Assembly (NCBI RefSeq): GCF_020623625.1
Contig: NC_060205.1
Location: 1-64,000 of the forward strand
DNA: 64,000 nucleotides
Reading direction: 5' to 3'
Origin: Saccharomycodes ludwigii
Taxonomy: Eukaryota; Ascomycota; Saccharomycetes; Saccharomycodales; Saccharomycodaceae
Part shown: positions 1 to 11,237 of the stretch, piece by piece
How the letters are laid out: every line of letters starts with the position of its first letter
Position numbering within the stretch: position 1 is the stretch's first letter
The notes under the pieces: generated by a model
Database searches by the model: none
Told to the model about the DNA's origin: nothing
The model's input: the letters and a program-made list of their open reading frames with translations, nothing else
Program-made: the position numbers and the translations under genes

Positions 1-200
1 ACCCACACCACCCACACCCACACCACCCCACACCCACACCCCCACACCCACACACCCACACCCACACACACCCACACACACCCACACCCACACCCACACA
101 CCCCACACACCCACACCCACACCCACACAACCACACCACCCACACACCACACCACACCCACACACCCCACACCCCACACACACCCCACACCCACACACAC
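1..200. repeat. Telomeric repeat tract (C-strand)
   Basis: Irregular CCCACACA/CCACACC units run from the first base to about position 200 with almost no G on the + strand. This is the C1-3A strand of a Saccharomyces-type heterogeneous telomere, read 5'->3' from the chromosome end inward. The repeats are irregular, unlike the long uniform telomere units of Kluyveromyces or Candida. The window therefore starts at, or very near, a physical chromosome end. Confidence 0.95.
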
Positions 201-232
201 TTAGTCACCAATTCGACTCCCCACCTTCACAC

Positions 233-885
233 AAATATTATACTCCGAACACTTCATAATCCGACCAAAATATTTATCCGAATATATTTAACCCGAACAC
301 TTTGTAATCCGACTGAATTATTTATCCGAATATTATAACCCGAACACTTTGTGATCCGACTCAAATATTTATCCGAATATTATAATCCGAATACTTCATC
401 ATCCGACCAATTTATTTATCCGAATATTATAACCCGAATACTTCATAATCCGACCAATTTATTTATCCGAATATTATAACCCGAATACTTCATAATCCGA
501 CCAATTTATTTATCCGAATATTATAACCCGAATACTTCACAATCCGACCAATTTATTTATCCGAATATTACAATCCGAATACTTTGTAATCCGACCAATT
601 TATTTATCCGAATACTATAACCCGAATACTTCATAATCCGACCAATTTATTTATCCGAATATTATAACCCGAATACTTCATAATCCGACCGAATTATTTA
701 TCCGAATATTATAACCCGAATACTTCATCATCCGACTCAAATATTTATCCGAATATTATAACCCGAATACTTCATCATCCGACCAATTTATTTATCCGAG
801 TGTATATAACCCGAGTATCGTGTAAGCCGACTCAATTATTTATTCGAATACATATAACCCGAGTAATGGCTAATCCGACTATATT
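233..885. repeat. Subtelomeric 47-bp tandem satellite
   Basis: About 13-14 head-to-tail copies of a 47-bp unit lie directly inside the telomere tract. The central copies (about 420-700) are almost identical and the edge copies are more diverged. Each unit carries three CCGA cores spaced 14-17 bp apart, which suggests the unit grew from a shorter repeat of about 16 bp. No reading frame is present. I know no named element with this unit, and it differs from the S. cerevisiae X and Y' elements. Confidence 0.9.
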
Positions 886-1470
886 TATATTCACCATATC
901 CTAATTATCCCAATATATTTCTACCACAAATGCTTTCTAATCTCTCCAATATATATTTATACCTACACCCAATCTCTTTTAACCCTGCCCATATATTTCT
1001 AATCCAAGCTCATTATACTCTCACCAATATATTTATCCCACATCCATTATAATCAAAATATACAAATTATCCCCAATATCTTCTAATTCCATCTCAATTA
1101 TTCATCCAAATATACTCCCACTTATACCACCTTGCTAATCCCAATCATTTTCCACTTCTAATCTCATTAAGCATCTTTATATTAAATATATACCACATAT
1201 ATGAACTAATATATTAATAATTACAATAATATTATTATACTACATATATGAATTAATATATTTATAATCTCAACATTATTATAATACCACATATATTCAT
1301 AACTACAATAATATTATTATACTACATATATGAACTAATATATTAGTAACTACAATAATATTATTATACTAAATATATTTATAATCTCAACATTATTATT
1401 ATACTACATATATAACAATCATCTTACTCTCATATTCATAATAATCATATTAATACTAATCCATATATAA

Positions 1471-1870
1471 TAATAATATCTTTATAATAATCATCTTGTT
1501 CTAATATTCATAATACCAACACTATTCTTATACTACATATATTTATAAGCTCAACAGTATTCTAATATTAAATATATAATAATTAGCTTACTCTCATATT
1601 CATACTAATCATCTTAATTCCATATTCATACTAATCATCTTACTCTCATATTCATAATAATCATCTTACTCTCATATTCATAATCTCAACATTATTATTA
1701 TACTGCATATATAATAATCATTTTACCCTCATATTCATAATAATAATATCTTTATAATAATCATCTTGTTCTAGTATTCATAATACCAACACTATTATTA
1801 TACTACATATATTTATAAGCTCAACAGTATTCTAATATTAAATATATAATAATCATCTTACTCTCATATT
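1471..1870 (+). repeat. Direct duplication of about 130 bp
   Basis: The stretch starting at 1471 (TAATAATATCTTTATAATAA) recurs at 1741, and the two copies stay nearly identical for about 130 bp (to about 1602 and about 1870). The offset is 270 bp. The copies differ by only a few substitutions, so this is a local duplication inside the degenerate tract and not mere composition. A shorter pair, starting TAATGACAGTAATCC, occurs at about 2169 and 2233. Confidence 0.75.
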
Positions 1871-4059
1871 CATAATTATCATCTTAATTCCATATTCATA
1901 ATCTCAATAATAATCTTATACTAAAGATATAATTATAATCTTAATTCCATATTCATAATAGTAATAATAATCATCTTACCCTCATATTTATACTAATTAT
2001 AATATCACTATAATTATAATATTATTCCAATATCCATAATCCCAGCAATATTCTTATAATATTAATAATACCATTATAATAATCATCTTACCCTCATATT
2101 CATAATAATAATAATATCTTAATAACTATAATCTTCTTTTAATATTCATAACACCAACAATATTCCAATAATGACAGTAATCCATATATAATTATCATCT
2201 TACTTTTATATTTATAATCTCAATAATATTCTAATAATGACAGTAATCCATATATAATTATCATCTTAATTCCATATTATCATTATAATTATAATAGCAA
2301 TCCATATATAATAATAATCTTACCCTCATATTCATAATTACCCCAATAACATTATTATAATAATATCCTTCTTCTAGTTATAATACCAACAATATCTTTA
2401 TAATAATCTTACTCTCACATTCATAATAGCAATCCATATACAATAATCATCTTACCCTCATATTCATAATAATAATAATATTATCATAATAATACTAATT
2501 TCATATTCATTATACCAACAATATTATTATATTAATACTAATCCATATATAATAATCATCTTACTCTCTTGTTCATAATAATAGTAATATCTTTGTTATA
2601 ATAATTTTAATTTCATATCTATACTATTAATAATATCATTATACTAATAATCTTAATTCCATATTAATAATACCAACAATATTATAATAATCATCTTCCT
2701 TTTATAGTTATACTCACAACTATATCCTTATAATAATTCACATACTAATTCTAATCCATATATAATACTCATCTTACTCTTATACTTATAATCTCAATAA
2801 TATTCTTATACTCATTATATAATAATTATTCATAATATATTTATAATACTAATAATATTATTATAATAATACTATTTCATATTTATAACAATAATAATAA
2901 TATCATTATAATTATAATCTTCTTCCAATATCCATAATCACAATAATACTAATCCATATCTAACCATCTTATTCTAATACTTGTAATCCCAATAATATTC
3001 TTATACTATATATATTCTTCCAATATCATTATAGTAATAATATCCTATATATAATACTTATCAATCAACTGTTATTATCCATACATCATAATTATTAATT
3101 CATACTTATACTCTCAATAATATTTCCAGTTTCAATATTATAAATATCTTATTATACTTATAATATTAACAAGTTATTTATATTATATCTATAATAGTTA
3201 TCCCTACTATATTTATAATTCATATATAATAATTATTCAATTATACTACTTATATATTATGATTATAATATACTTATACTACTTATATATAATAATTATT
3301 CAATTATACTACTTATATATTTATAACTATAATTTACTTATACCACTTATATATTTATAATTATAATATACTACTTATATATTTATAACCATAAGATACT
3401 TATACTTATATATTTATAACTATAATTATACAACTCATATATTTATTATCTTACTATACTTTGATTATAATATACTTATACAACTCATATATTTATTATC
3501 TTACTATACTTTGATTATAATATTTCTATACTATATATATTTATAATTCATATGTACTTACATTACTTGGTTATTTATAATATAAATACATAATTATAAT
3601 ATACTTATACTCATAATATAATAATTATTCCTACTATATTTATAATTCATATATACTTATACCACTCATCATATAATAATTATTCCTAATATATTCATAT
3701 TCCACATATATTTATAATCTAAATATATCAATTATAGTCACATACTTATATTATCAATCAAATAACTATCCCAATTCACTCATAGTCCTTATATATCAGT
3801 GATTCAAATCAACTAATAACTTATCAACATCCATCCATTCATACTAATAATCTAAATAAATAATAATCCCACTAATCTTATAATAATAATATGTTTGTTA
3901 TATTCATATCCTCATACCATATATATATATATATATTGGTAATCTCAATCAAATAATCCCCAATTTATATTTATAATAATCACACATTCATATTCATACA
4001 CTCAATAACATCTACAATCATATCATAATAATTATCCATCCATCTTCACAATCAAAATA

Positions 4060-4560
4060 AATTCTCATAACTATAATACTCTGAATGTCTCAATATAATT
4101 ATCCTCCATATATATTTATTGTATCACTCCAATAATCATTCTACTAATCATATCCCCAATTTATATTTATAATACTCATCCATTAATATTCATAATCATA
4201 CTCTCAATAACATCTACAATCATATCATAATAACTATCCATTCATCTTTATAATCAAAATAAATTCTCATAACTATAATACTCTAGATATCTCAATATAA
4301 TTATCCTCCATATATATTTATTGTCTCACTCCAATAATTATTCTACTATATTTATAATAACAATATCATACTCCCAATAGCATTTATAATCATATCATAA
4401 TAACGATCCATCCATCCTTATAACCAAAATAAATCCTCATAACTATAATACTCTGAATGTCTCAGTATAGTTATCCTCCATATATATTTATTGTATCACT
4501 CCAATAATCATTCTACTAATCATATCCCCAATTTGTATTTATAATAATCATTCATATTCA
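4060..4560 (+). repeat. Three direct copies of a segment of about 100 bp
   Basis: The phrase CTCATAACTATAATACTC begins near 4064, 4266 and 4436. Each occurrence is followed by closely matching sequence (ATTATCCTCCATATATATTT, then CACTCCAATAAT) for about 90-110 bp. The preceding CATATCATAATAA stretch and the phrase ATCCCCAATTT also recur. The spacing of 202 and 170 bp shows a direct triplication with indels between copies. Confidence 0.75.
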
Positions 4561-5779
4561 TATTCATATTCATAATTTCAATAACATTTATACTCATGCC
4601 TCACCACTCTTATACTCTATATCCTAGTCGTCTCATTCTACATTTATAATCATATCCAATACTTATCCTCCAAATATCTTTATTGTCTAACTCCACTTCT
4701 ATTCCATCTATATCAATAGTTATACCAATCTACTTGTCACCTTAATATACTAATTATTCAAATATATTCATAATCCCAATCTAATAATTATCTCATTAGA
4801 ATAACTATTCTAATATACTTATACTATCCGTATAATAATTATCCAAATTTATCAATAATCCTTGTATCATGGTCAATATGTTTTTATAATCTCAATATCC
4901 AATAACTCCACACTATCTATAATCCAATTCCAATTATACTAATAATATATCAATAACTCAAACATACTTCTAATCATACTCCATCTAGAATCCCTCATCA
5001 TATTCAATCCAAATATCTCCAATATATAATTTTTATTTCATTCATAATCCTAACATACCCACATCTCCCAATACACAATCCCAACTCACTTATCATCTAA
5101 ATACATTTCTAATTCAAATGTATAAATCTTCACAACTCACTTGTAATCTAAGTACAGTAGTAATCATAATATAACTAATAATCTCACCCTATCTATAATT
5201 CAATAAATAAATAATCCCAATACTCTAGTAATTCCATCTCAATTCTGATCCTATTATACTAATCTCGTCTTCATATCTATAAATATACTAATACTCCCAT
5301 CATAATTATAATCCTAACTCTAATCCCATCATACTTTTGATACTATTTCTAATCCCAGCATTCATAATAATTGCATCTATTAAATATATCATCTATCAAA
5401 ATAACTCTTTCAAAATATCTCATCACCTAACAAAATAAAAAGAATAATAATAATAAATCCTACTTTCTCCACAACTCAACTCAATTATCCACCACTATAA
5501 CTCCAACCTGTTTGTCAAACACTCCACTTATCCTCTCAATATAACTATCACTAATAATATTATCATATCCTTGTCTCTTTGTTTGTTTTTTTTACCCAAT
5601 GTGTTCTTGTATCTTGTATATTATCCAATTCATTCCTCATATCATATGACTTTTAATTAAAGAATCAGCCATATCAATGATAATCACTAGCTCTAATATA
5701 AACCTGTAAATTTATATTGCAAGCATAATCCATACAACTCAACTCATCATTTCTTAACAACTCTACTAACTTATCAACC

Positions 5780-6873
5780 AAAGAAAAAAAAATTATTTTT
5801 TTTAACAAATCTTACACGTGCAAAAAAACATAACTTGTTATCCGACAAAAAAAAAAAAATTTTTTTTAACAAATCTGATCCGCGCAAAAAGCACAACGTG
5901 ATCAAAGAATAACACACACGAACTAAGCTACAACAGTCACATGATTATTTTCATAAATTATCGACGAACAGAGAGAAAAAAAAAAAAAGAAAAAAAGAAA
6001 AAAGAAAAAAAGAAAAAAGAAAAAAAGAAAAAAATTTTTTTTAAGAAATCACACCCGCACAGAAAACCATTAAACATAATCAACCAAATACAACCCAACT
6101 CAAAACTCAAATATCCTAATAATTACAACAAATAAAATAAAATCTAAAACAAAATATCTACTACAATCACTCACTTACTCACTTATTCGAATAAATCCTG
6201 ACTAAATTTAAAAAAAAAAAAATTAAAAAAATGTGATCTTTCCTTCTTCTTTCAAACACTCTCCATAATGTAATCCACCTATCAACCCTGTCTTTTTTAT
6301 TTTAAATTGTTGTAAACTCTAATAATCTTCTTGGTTCATGTTAATTTACTTGTTATTCTGTGTATTTTACTTGTTTCTTATTACATATACACTTTGTATA
6401 ATGAATGTAATCAATGTAATCAAGTTGTGTAATGTGCTAATTGAAATACAACTTTTTCTTTATTTGCCACCCGCTTCTTTTACATCGTGAAAATATTTGG
6501 TGCCCAATCCAATCTCGTATAAATAACTCGCTTTTTTTTTTATTTGGTAGTTGTACGCCTTCTCAATGCGTCGCTTTCTGTGAGATCAATTAATATTTTT
6601 TTTCGCGTTTATTACTGTGTCGTATATTTTCTTCTTGATTGTATTTGTTTGCTTGTTATATGTTCATTATGCAGCAGTAGCAATCTAATCCCATCGCGTG
6701 TATCTCCCAATAAATAATTTCAAAAAGTAAATATTAATTTTTAATGAAACAAAATTTCTTTTTTAGTATAATCCACGTGATCCTATTTTCCCAATCTATA
6801 AATTACTAAACGAGAAATAAAAACAAAAATATTATTTTTTTTTTAACAAATCCGATCAGCGCGGTAAACACAA
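5780..6873 (+). repeat. Four dispersed copies of an A-run/T-run module
   Basis: A run of A is followed by eight or more T, then AACAAATC (AAGAAATC in one copy), then a short CG-containing box and an A/C-rich tail ending ACA-AC. Copies lie at about 5780-5834, 5845-5899, 6025-6068 and 6811-6873. The boxes read ACACGTGCAAA, CCGCGCAAA, CCCGCACAGAAA and CAGCGCGGTAAA. The shared order of parts argues for a common origin. Function is unknown; poly(dA:dT) next to a GC-containing box would suit a nucleosome-free protein-binding site. Confidence 0.5.
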
Positions 6874-7239
6874 CTAACTAAGAAGAAGGAACACTGCTAC
6901 AGCTCTAACACACAAATAACCCCCATTAATAATTTAATAAATCCTACTCGCCCAAAAAAAAAAGTTACCTTCTTGAATAAAAATTAAATTAAATAAAAAT
7001 AATCATACACTGTGTCCAACAATAACTCACTCACATAAATTTTAATTAAATAATTTATTTTTATTTTTTTACCAAATAGATTGTATTTAGTGCATATATG
7101 TGTAACAACTATCGTAATATAATTTTATTTATCCAATTTACAATCCAGCCTCCTTGTACAACTAAAATATCAGTTACACTAATATGAAGCGCTCGCTTTT
7201 TTTTTTTTTTTTTTTTTTTGACATCAAATATATCACGTG
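5936..7239. promoter_or_regulatory. Three Cbf1/CDEI-type octamers
   Basis: RTCACRTG octamers occur as GTCACATG at 5936-5943 (+), as ATCACGTG on the minus strand at 6774-6781, and as ATCACGTG at 7232-7239 (+). A fourth lies at 12489-12496 (minus). RTCACRTG is the known Cbf1 site found in yeast methionine promoters and as centromere element I. Three in 1.3 kb of very AT-rich DNA is denser than I would expect by chance, but binding is inferred from sequence only. Confidence 0.35.
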
Positions 7240-7725
7240 GTTAAAAAAGACGATTCGCTTTCATTTCTAGTTATATTTTTCTTTTTTTAAATCTTCGCCC
7301 GAGACAAAACACGCCTCGATTTCTTATCATGTGCGACTCGACGCGTTACATTCTGATATATTCGTCATCTCGTTTATTTCTATTTTCCTTTTTTTTATCC
7401 TAAATTCTATACGCGCAAAAAAATAAAATAAAAAAAATATATATCACAATTAAGTACAAATCTTATCTTTAGGAATAAACCATTTACATAATTGTTTTTT
7501 ACTTTTTTCATTTTTTTCATTTTTTTCATTTTTTTTATTTTTTTTATTTTTTTTTTTTTTTTTTTTTTTTTTATTATTTTTTTACTTAATTATTATGTAT
7601 AAAATAGCAAATAAACACTATAAGACACAGAGTTATTCCCAATAATGCCTAAACCATCAATTGGGATGTAAGTAACACTAGTACATGTTTTTTCTTGTAA
7701 TTAATTTAAAGCATGTTTTATAATA

Positions 7726-9138
7726 ATGACTCCTACTGATAAAAAGTCCTACGTTTTCCAATGCAAAATTAACAAAAAACCTGCCCAAGCTATAGCCGGT
7801 AAAGGCACTCGTATCACCATTGAAAAGGATGGTAAAATATATAGTGATATTATTGATGCCGTTACTGGTGCTGCTGTTGGTGCTTTGGGATGGGGTGATG
7901 AAGACATCGTCGATATTATCACTGAAGCAGCCAAGACCTCTACCTATTCTTTCCCATCTTTGATTGGTAACAAACAATCCGAAGAACTGGCTAAATTTTA
8001 CATCGACAATTCCCCAAAGGATGCATTTGCTTCTGCTTTATGGTGTTGCTCTGGTTCGGAAGCTAATGAAAGTTGTATGAAAATCATGTACCAGTACTGG
8101 TTAGAACGTGGCAAGACAAAAAAAACAAAATTTATTTCTAGAAAGAGCTCTTATCATGGATTTACTATTGGTTCTCTATCTATTGCTGACAATGCTCGTA
8201 TGGTTGCCCTTAGGGATATCTTATTGCCAGAAACTCAATGTCTAAAGATGCCGGTTTGCTACCCATACAGATTCCAAAAGAAGGGCCAAACCGAAGCTGA
8301 ATATGTCCAAGAATTACTAGGTAACTTGGAAAAGTTGATTGTTGATAATGATCCCGAAACTATTATTTCTGTTACTCTCGAAACATTGCCAGGCTCATCC
8401 ATAGGCACTGTTCCGCCACCAAACGGATACCTACCAGGTATTCGTGCCTTGTGCAACAAATACGATATCTTGATGCACTTGGATGAAGTCATGTGTAGCA
8501 CTGGTAGATCGAATCCAAACGGTGGATTGAATTGCTGGGAAAACTTCATGCCATTGAACCAAGGTCCAGATTTGCAATCAGTTGGTAAGGCTTTGGGATC
8601 TGGCTATGTCACTATTGCTGGTGTTTTTATCAGTCCAAAGGTTAAAGATGCATATGTTAATGGCAGTAACAGCGTCGTTGGTTCACACACCTATGCCTCC
8701 CATGCATTTAACTGTAGTGTTGCGTTAGGTATCCAAAAAAAAATCATTGAAAAAGGTTTGACTAAGAACATCTTCAAAATGGGCAACTTGATGGGTGAAA
8801 CTTTGAAGAAGAAGTTACTAGCTAACGATAACATTGTTGGTGATGTCAGAGGTATTGGTGGGTTTTAGTCGTTGGAATTTGTTAGGGACAGAAAGGGAAA
8901 GATTAGCTTTGCTCCCAAATTAGATGTTGGCCACAGATTTCAAGCTGTGTGTTTTGAAAATGGCATAAATGTCATGGGTATGACTGGCACCTATGATTAT
9001 ACTACAGGGGAAGGTGATGTTGCACTGTTGGCGCCATCATTTATCATTACTGAGAACGATGTCGAGGAAATTGTTGAGAGAGTTGTTAAATCAGTCGATG
9101 AGTTGACTGCTGTTTTGAAAAGGGAAGGTGAATTTTAA
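7726..9138 (+). pseudogene. Class III PLP aminotransferase gene with one in-frame TAG
   Basis: The ATG at 7726 opens 380 codons and ends at TAG 8866-8868; the same frame then continues without interruption to TAA at 9136-9138 (470 sense positions in all, normal for the family). Class III pyridoxal-phosphate aminotransferase features are clear: SGSEANE (residues 109-115), YHG (143-145), the cofactor-binding Asp in LDEV (D253) and the Schiff-base lysine in VGKALGSGY (K288). The 89 codons after the TAG hold the normal C-terminal domain (LEFVRDRKGK onward). The stop falls where many relatives have a bulky residue after GGF, and one base change from TGG would create it. The gene is not one of the S. 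cerevisiae members ARG8, CAR2, UGA1 or BIO3 as far as I can tell, and its substrate is unknown. Recent inactivation is the simplest reading; stop read-through or a sequencing error are alternatives. Confidence 0.85.
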
Positions 9139-9283
9139 GAAATAAGATCTGAATGTTTGTTTTTTTTGTTATTTTTTTTGTTTTTTTTTTTTTGTTATTT
9201 TTTTTGTTTGGAATTATTATTATTAGCTTGTTCTAAGCTGATATTTATTGGCATCTTGGTTTATTTTTTGTTGGAACTAAATC

Positions 9284-9576
9284 TGTTGGAACCATATTCC
9301 AATGGAAAGTAAATTAAGCAATGAATTTTGAAACATGTTTCATATTTTAGGAGGCGCAGTCAAATTTTGGTGGCGCGATTCAGGATTTAAGGTGACAATG
9401 AAGATAGAGCGAACAACGAATCGGAAAATATAATTTATGATATATAAAGGACACAAAAAATGAAGATTGAAAATAGAACAAATAAAATACATCTTATATA
9501 TTTTATATAATTATAAATAATAGAAGAGAACACTCAGTAATAATACTATAATCAAGTATATACATTTACTACAACA
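9284..9576 (+). mobile_element. LTR of a Ty1/copia-like retrotransposon fossil (upstream copy)
   Basis: This segment of about 293 bp starts TGTTGGAAC and ends ACTACAACA, giving the inverted TGTTG...CAACA termini typical of yeast Ty LTRs. It lies just upstream of the gag-like frame, as a 5' LTR should. A related but clearly diverged copy starts at 11238, with similarity by eye of roughly three quarters. That divergence indicates an old insertion or two separate insertions. Confidence 0.7.
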
Positions 9577-9604
9577 TAACAGTTTCACAATTAATCTACA
9601 AAGA

Positions 9605-11098
9605 ATGTCCCATCCCTACAATTCCAACAATAATAATACTTCAGATCAGGTTTCATCTGAACATGGCACTCACACTGGGGGGAATTCAGTTATGCTTTCT
9701 AAGGACGATGTACTCGACAAGTTCAATAATTTGATACTCTCTTTTGATAATAAGGGTATGGACAAGAGTAACTTCGTTCCTGGTATGAAAATGTTTATAT
9801 TTAGAATGAAACGTGATGGTTTAGGTTGTTTGCTTGAAAATGATGCTGTATCCGTCCTTGGTCCGGAGACGTTAAAAATGGCAGGTGAATTTTTTTTGTA
9901 TTTTAAAAAATATTTTCCAGATGGATTTGATTCAAGCAATGGTTTGCAAATTCTGATTGATATCAATGCTGGTATTTATGATAAAACAAAAACATCAATT
10001 GTGAGAGAAATTTTGCAGGAATGGTCCAACTTGTATTATGATGGTAACGTTAGTGCAGCAAACTACATAACTAAGGTGAAAAATTTGATAGCTAAAACTA
10101 AGAATTACCATTGTGAAATGAGTGAATACGAGATGAAAAGGAGAATTATCGCATCTGTTAATGAGCATTATCCCGATTTTAAAAACATTATTTTGTACCA
10201 AAACAGTGGTAAGTTAAATGTTGACTTCGAAAAAATCTATGAAGTTATCATAAATTTATATGAAGAAAAAGAATGGAAACCAATCAAGGCAAAATTGGTA
10301 CCGGGTATTAAACAGTACAAAGAATTTAAGTTTGAATATGGGGGTACCAAGTACATGCTCGTCAATAAACGAACAATCAGTGATGAAGAAATCCAAATGA
10401 ACTCATTAACCGATTCGACTACGTTAAAACAACAAGTTTTGAAAAATGAAAATTTTAAAAATTTTGCTGTTGATGTTTTGAAGTTTGTCACAGTTTCTAC
10501 CTCCTCTAGAGTCAAAAATGAATTTGTTGAGACTTTTTCAAAAACTCTTGACAATATCCATCAGGTATCAAGATTTATTTATGAACATAAAGACAAGAAA
10601 ACTGTTGCTGTTTCTTTTGAAGAATCCAAATTACGTCACTATCTTTCTGAATGGAAATTAGATTTATTAAGAAGCCATAAAAATAAGGATGGTTATGTTC
10701 AAATCGGCTATGATCAACTGATTGCTCTTTTGCGTGCTACAGTTAAGTCTGTTAGTAAACAACGTCAACAGAAAGAAGAGGCCGCTCGTAAGTTAATGGA
10801 AGAAACTATTTCAGCTGCTGTTACAGAACATGAACAATTGGTTTCGGATCTTGCTCCTTTTCATACTATTCTACAATTGAATGGATCTTACCTCAAACAA
10901 TCTAGCGTCGTTCAAGCTAAAGCGAAAGACGAATGGCTCAAGCAACCTAGAGATGCGAGAAAAGAAAGGTTTGATGCATGGGCTCAGGCATGGTGGTGTA
11001 AAAATAAAGCAGATGCTATTATGATCGAGTTCGACAAATTAGCTAAAGATTCGACATTAGGTGCGTTTCTTGCAAAACAAAATGCGTTTCAAGAGTAA
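9605..11098 (+). CDS. Gag-like protein of an LTR retrotransposon fossil (frame looks whole)
   Basis: A 497-codon frame starts 28 bp after the LTR end. Residues 130-215 resemble the Ty1 Gag capsid core in layout: a hydrophobic helix with LYYDGNVSAANYITKVKN, the same type of phrase as the NGSTPADAFETKV region of Ty1 Gag, followed by a helix ending NLYEE. The N-terminus is polar and Asn-rich, also as in Ty Gag. The last 230 residues (an EEAARKLMEE helix, then WAQAWWCKNKAD) match no Gag part I know. No pol region is visible next to it. The reading frame looks whole although the flanking LTRs are diverged, so either a younger element donated it or it is being kept by selection. The family assignment rests on LTR termini, position and this weak capsid resemblance. 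Confidence 0.6.
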   Translation: MSHPYNSNNNNTSDQVSSEHGTHTGGNSVMLSKDDVLDKFNNLILSFDNKGMDKSNFVPGMKMFIFRMKRDGLGCLLENDAVSVLGPETLKMAGEFFLYFKKYFPDGFDSSNGLQILIDINAGIYDKTKTSIVREILQEWSNLYYDGNVSAANYITKVKNLIAKTKNYHCEMSEYEMKRRIIASVNEHYPDFKNIILYQNSGKLNVDFEKIYEVIINLYEEKEWKPIKAKLVPGIKQYKEFKFEYGGTKYMLVNKRTISDEEIQMNSLTDSTTLKQQVLKNENFKNFAVDVLKFVTVSTSSRVKNEFVETFSKTLDNIHQVSRFIYEHKDKKTVAVSFEESKLRHYLSEWKLDLLRSHKNKDGYVQIGYDQLIALLRATVKSVSKQRQQKEEAARKLMEETISAAVTEHEQLVSDLAPFHTILQLNGSYLKQSSVVQAKAKDEWLKQPRDARKERFDAWAQAWWCKNKADAIMIEFDKLAKDSTLGAFLAKQNAFQE

Positions 11099-11237
11099 CC
11101 ATCTATTGTGGTTTTTTAAATATAAACCAGCAATTGCTTGTTATGGTTGTAGTTTCAATAAAGAAAAGAAAAAAAAATATAAAAGAAAAAAAATATAAAA
11201 ATTAAAAATAATACAAAAAAAAAATAAAACATACTCC

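Larger units (their letters stand above)
886..5590. other. G-depleted AT-rich subtelomeric tract, gene-free
   Basis: About 4.7 kb of low-complexity DNA is built from A, T and C on the + strand, with G very rare. Phrases such as CTCATATTCATAAT and TACTACATATAT recur in degenerate form throughout. There is no reading frame of note on either strand and no RNA gene that I can recognise. The strand bias continues from the telomere C-strand and fades after about 5.5 kb, where ordinary composition returns. Confidence 0.8.
5591..7725. other. Gene-free transition zone
   Basis: Base composition changes here from G-depleted to ordinary AT-rich intergenic DNA. The zone contains long poly-A/poly-T tracts (near 7198-7219 and 7550-7572), a purine-only GAAAAA run (about 5972-6034) and four A-tract/T-tract modules annotated separately. 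It also holds CACGTG-type motifs. The only open frame of about 60 codons (5941-6135) is the low-complexity lysine run of the purine tract. No gene is supported. Confidence 0.7.

Noticed and set aside
205-225. tRNA B-box-like phrase ATTCGACTCC next to the telomere
   Set aside because: No A box, stem or acceptor pairing is visible. I found no convincing tRNA gene anywhere in the window.
5936-5943. Centromere (CDEI octamers at several places, TTCGGAA at about 37146)
   Set aside because: No CDEIII-like element stands at the right distance from any octamer across an AT-rich CDEII, and the region is within 40 kb of a telomere.
5941-6135. 64-codon lysine-rich frame
   Set aside because: It is produced by a GAAAAA purine run and ends soon after it; no homology or codon signal.
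7678-7977. 99-codon minus-strand frame over the aminotransferase start
   Set aside because: It is antisense to a gene with clear family motifs and has no features of its own.
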